Shown piece by piece: positions 61,541 through 64,000 of a stretch of 64,000 bases of DNA (positions are counted from its first letter, which is position 1; each line of letters begins with the position of its first letter). A program made the translations under genes and the position numbers. This stretch comes from an uncultured Actinomyces sp. (GTDB lineage Bacteria; Actinomycetota; Actinomycetes; Actinomycetales; Actinomycetaceae). The notes beneath the pieces are model-generated. The model did not search any database. It saw nothing but the letters and a program-made list of their open reading frames with translations, and was not told the origin of the DNA. Where the stretch lies: positions 35,311 to 99,310 of the forward strand of contig CALIZH010000382.1 of the NCBI GenBank assembly GCA_938028585.1, in the 5' to 3' direction.

Positions 61541-63286
61541 TCATGCGGATAACATGTTATGGGATGATTCATCGTCTTCTTCGATCTCGTTTAGGAGATC
61601 GTCGCTGCACGCGCTTGCTCGCAAGAGACCTCGCGTTGAGACCGGCATATTGTGTGGTGTTCCAACCTTGCGGATCGAACCGTTCACAGGTTGGATATCA
61701 AACCATTGATCGAGGTTGTATTCCACGGCCAATGGTTCCTCTCCGAGGATACGGTTTTTCGTACGTACAGCAGCTGGGGTAACAAACCATCCATACCCTT
61801 CGCCCTCACCGACAGCTTCCTGGAGAATTAGGGTGAGATGTTTGATGAATTTGTTGTATCCCAGAGGTGGGTTAGATGGCTGATCTTTAGTGAGCCACGC
61901 TCGGTAGAGCGCGTAGAGGAAACGCCACGGAAGCAGATCCCAGACCACACGATCAAGGAATTCCTCGGCAAAAGCACGTACGGGGTCGTTCTCGATCTTG
62001 TACTGATGTAGAGCCGCTTTGACGGCTGCCGGTTCAGACAATTCGTAGAAGTTTCCGCTCAGTACACGGTAAAGGACGTATTCGAGCACCTCGGTGCGGT
62101 GCATGTAGTCCTGCTTAATGTACTTGCGTTCGGCCCCGGTGAAGCTCTTGTCAAAGGGGATGATGAGCTGCCTGCGGTACAAAGACCCGGACTTATCACG
62201 GAAACGAGGCGTGTCATTGACACATTGAACCATGAAGCCTCGGAACTGATAGGCGATAGGCGTCTTGTTCTTGCGGTTGATCAAGATGACATCATTGGTG
62301 ATGACAGCCTTGAGGTTTGCCGCTCTGTCAACGTATTCGCCCACGTCGTTTTCATCGACAAGAACAGCGTTCGTTCGAATGAGAGGTTCGAGGTGGAAGT
62401 CTTTGCCAAAGTCGGCGACCGGAATGGACGTCCATGCACGCTCACCGCACAGATTGCGCATGAGGGTCAGGAGTGTGCCTTTACCGTTGTTGCCAACTTC
62501 TGATAAGAACCACGCGGTCTTATCCCAGGCGACGTTTGGTCTGATGATGGCGGAGAGAATTTCCCATAAAAGTGCGACGATCTCAGGGTCATCGTTGAGG
62601 TCGGCCATCCACGATTCGATATCCCAGTCGGTACCGTCAGCGTCGTTATGGATAACGGGGTTGACGGCGTTCTCATTGTAATTAACCGCTGATTTTGCCG
62701 TGAAGACGATCTCAGGGGTGAATGGGAGCAGTGTCTTGGTTTTATAGTCGAAAATACCGTTGTTCACAGCAATGAGATCGCGATTGGTAGTGACCATGAC
62801 GCGAGGTGCGTTATCGGCCAACATGTCGATCACATGATCGAGTTCTTTGGGCGAAATCGAGAAGTTATATTCACGAGCAAGCACTCGGATCGAAACCTCA
62901 TCGGTGATGTAGATGCCAGTGTTTGGACCGTGGTCCATGTACACGGCAAGTACGTCGTAGTTGGGATCGGTGTTCTTTTCCGAGAGCATGATGCGAACAA
63001 TTCGATTTCGCTTGAGCATACAGCCAGCGATCACGGCTGGAGTGAGTGTGTGTAGCGTCTGGTAAGCACGCGATCCTTTAAGGCCGTATTGCGTATTCTC
63101 AGAGATCAAACGGTTGTTAATTCGATTGAGCAGGTGGAATTCCACGTCTTGCGCATTTAACGTTTCTTGGTGTTGGGTCGCAAAGAATAGTTCAAGTTCA
63201 TCGCTAATCAGTTGATTGATCGGTGGAATCATCGCCTGATGAGTCGTTTGCAACGGGGCGTCATGCGGTGTTGCATTATCCGTCAT
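61541..63286 (-). CDS. P4/D5-type superfamily 3 replicative helicase (primase-helicase C-terminal type)
   Basis: A 581-residue protein starting at ATG 63286; AAGGTGG precedes it, while GTG 63292 is too near the SD. The N-terminal ~200 residues match the D5_N-type region; the SF3 AAA+ core has SEVGNNGKGTLLTLM near 260-273, VLVDENDVGEY, and QFRGFMVQCVNDTPRF. SF3 helicases of this type unwind at plasmid or phage origins. It lacks a primase domain, but a PrimPol is encoded nearby. It is the first gene of the leftward replication block, after an operator-bearing promoter. Confidence 0.9.
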   Translation of the reverse strand: MTDNATPHDAPLQTTHQAMIPPINQLISDELELFFATQHQETLNAQDVEFHLLNRINNRLISENTQYGLKGSRAYQTLHTLTPAVIAGCMLKRNRIVRIMLSEKNTDPNYDVLAVYMDHGPNTGIYITDEVSIRVLAREYNFSISPKELDHVIDMLADNAPRVMVTTNRDLIAVNNGIFDYKTKTLLPFTPEIVFTAKSAVNYNENAVNPVIHNDADGTDWDIESWMADLNDDPEIVALLWEILSAIIRPNVAWDKTAWFLSEVGNNGKGTLLTLMRNLCGERAWTSIPVADFGKDFHLEPLIRTNAVLVDENDVGEYVDRAANLKAVITNDVILINRKNKTPIAYQFRGFMVQCVNDTPRFRDKSGSLYRRQLIIPFDKSFTGAERKYIKQDYMHRTEVLEYVLYRVLSGNFYELSEPAAVKAALHQYKIENDPVRAFAEEFLDRVVWDLLPWRFLYALYRAWLTKDQPSNPPLGYNKFIKHLTLILQEAVGEGEGYGWFVTPAAVRTKNRILGEEPLAVEYNLDQWFDIQPVNGSIRKVGTPHNMPVSTRGLLRASACSDDLLNEIEEDDESSHNMLSA

Positions 63287-63417
63287 TGCCACCCCACCTT
63301 TACGGTCGAGGTGACAGAGGAAAGAGTGTACGTGGGAAGCAGCATGTGTGGGACCTTCTTTCGCAATGTCAGGGTATAAATCGTGGAACTTTGATCATGT
63401 GGGATGATCGGAGTCTC

Positions 63418-63443
63418 TTCATACACCAAAGGAATCGTATATC
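63418..63443 (-). promoter_or_regulatory. extended -10 promoter with TTGGTGTATGAA operator
   Basis: On the - strand TGATATACG (extended -10, 63443-63435) is followed by TTGGTGTATGAA (63429-63418). It would drive the SF3 helicase gene and probably the polymerase operon. Confidence 0.65.
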
Positions 63444-63560
63444 ATTTCGAGCCGCTTCGCAAGTTCATGCGGGCGGCGGTAAGCATCAATCATGCTACCT
63501 GTTTTTGTATCCGGGCACTACCTCCCGACGCGCGATAGCGCGTATTCGCGAGGTGCAATA
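63444..63560. other. noncoding stretch with two inverted repeats
   Basis: CCTGTTTT (63499-63506) can pair with AAAACAGG (63606-63613) across the first RNA-fold copy. GCGCGC-like CGCGC/GCGCG (63524-63533 region) forms a small hairpin. No convincing ORF. Confidence 0.5.
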
Positions 63561-63690
63561 GCTCATAGACCCATTAACGCGTCTAAATGAGCTTTAGAGG
63601 CTATGAAAACAGGCTTAGGTACCCACATAGCTCCCCGTCCCTTTCAGGGCCGTAGAGAGGCTCCTGGGTACGTTCTCGTGGGTGGGGAGA
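63561..63690. ncRNA. structured RNA candidate, copy 1 of a tandem pair
   Basis: P1: GCTCAT (63561-63566) with ATGAGC (63587-63592). P2: GTACCCA (63619-63625) with TGGGTAC (63665-63671). P3: CTCCCC (63631-63636) with GGGGAG (63684-63689). P2 and P3 cross, so they form a pseudoknot. The core GGGCCGTAGAGAGGCT is identical in both copies. The transcribed strand is unknown. Confidence 0.65.
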
Positions 63691-63746
63691 TTCGTTAGTG
63701 GGGTTCGGGTTTCATGTTGACGAGACTCGGTCAGCAGTAGTCATGA

Positions 63747-63876
63747 AGCCGGATGCGCATAGGACGCTCTAAACGGCTGTTTAAAGCCACGAACATTCAT
63801 TTGTGCACCCACATAGCCCTCCGCCTCTGTTCGGGCCGTAGAGAGGCTTCCAGGTGCCTTCTCGTGGATGAGGGGC
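63747..63876. ncRNA. structured RNA candidate, copy 2, offset exactly 186 nt
   Basis: Same layout as copy 1 with changed bases that keep pairing. P1: AGCCG (63747-63751) with CGGCT (63774-63778), all five pairs changed. P2: GCACC (63805-63809) with GGTGC (63853-63857), one compensated pair. P3: CCCTC with GAGGG near 63817-63821/63870-63874. No insertions or deletions over ~130 nt. Confidence 0.65.
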
Positions 63877-63954
63877 TTCTTCGGCGGGGCTTTACTCTCA
63901 TATCGGGGGAGCAGGCGGGCCTTTGAGAGGGGTGTGTAGCAGTTTTTTCTCAGT

Positions 63955-63994
63955 TGTAGCAGTTCTATGAAAATATCTGCTACAGGACTTTTTT
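63955..63994 (+). terminator. hairpin with U-tract near the right end
   Basis: TGTAGCAG (63955-63962) pairs with CTGCTACA (63977-63984), followed by GGACTTTTTT. A third GTGTAGCAG with TTTTTT lies at 63933. It may terminate an RNA covering the tandem fold. Confidence 0.7.
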
Positions 63995-64000
63995 GGCGGT

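Noticed and set aside
63223..63561. 112-codon + strand frame near the right end
   Set aside because: It is antisense to the start and promoter of the SF3 helicase gene and has no coding signature.
63561..63876. tRNA or tRNA-like genes in the tandem fold
   Set aside because: The helices cross (pseudoknot) and do not form a cloverleaf; no T-arm signature in the right place.

Overview
The window reads as part of a large conjugative element (plasmid or integrative element) of a Gram-positive actinobacterium. The evidence is a type IV coupling protein, a three-histidine relaxase of the MobL type, a membrane-tethered two-domain cell-wall hydrolase and several small membrane transfer proteins; a surface protein ending in an LAHTG sortase signal; GAAAGGA(G)-type ribosome binding sites; and class 3 inteins, best known from actinobacteria and their phages. 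I see no capsid, terminase, portal or tail genes, so it is probably not a phage. The host genus cannot be fixed from the sequence alone. No VirB4-like ATPase is present; it may lie left of position 1.

Layout. (1) 1-20.7 kb, + strand: transfer module with small membrane proteins, the hydrolase, two single-pass VirB8-like candidates, the relaxase, a two-domain ClpB-like AAA+ protein interrupted by two inteins, a long coiled-coil membrane protein and the VirD4/TraG coupling protein. (2) 20.7-25.1 kb: insert-like stretch with a four-zinc-knuckle endonuclease, a small coiled-coil protein, an HNH endonuclease and the LAHTG surface protein. (3) 25.3-36.0 kb, + strand: a single-chain multisubunit-type RNA polymerase of 1817 aa carrying both beta-like and beta'-like active-site halves, followed by two paralogous repeat proteins, two unknown proteins and an HU-like protein. 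(4) 36.1-47.3 kb, - strand: unknown proteins, a Panacea-domain/MazF-like antitoxin-toxin pair, a UvrD-like helicase, and a ClpB-like/VWA/MoxR cluster. (5) 47.5-63.3 kb, mostly - strand: replication and repair, with an excisionase-like HTH protein, PrimPol-like primase, RarA, SNF2 ATPase, VRR-NUC nuclease, glutaredoxin, family B DNA polymerase, a protein ending in a sliding-clamp motif, and a P4/D5-type SF3 helicase. (6) 63.3-64.0 kb: noncoding, with two copies of a covarying RNA fold exactly 186 nt apart.

How it may work together. The element appears to carry its own copying machinery (primase, helicase, PolB) and its own RNA polymerase beside a transfer apparatus. Several proteins, including the polymerase and probably the relaxase, end in a short acidic-hydrophobic signature (GFEL, SFEL, EPEF, DIELG). 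This could be a common export or docking tag. At least ten promoters share an extended -10 box, usually with a TTGGTATACCAA-like dyad just downstream, which suggests one element-wide regulator or a dedicated polymerase specificity. In the - strand cluster, most gene boundaries hold a strong stem-loop without a U-tract, often followed by a TATTCA-SD leader. Functions for about twenty proteins remain unknown.
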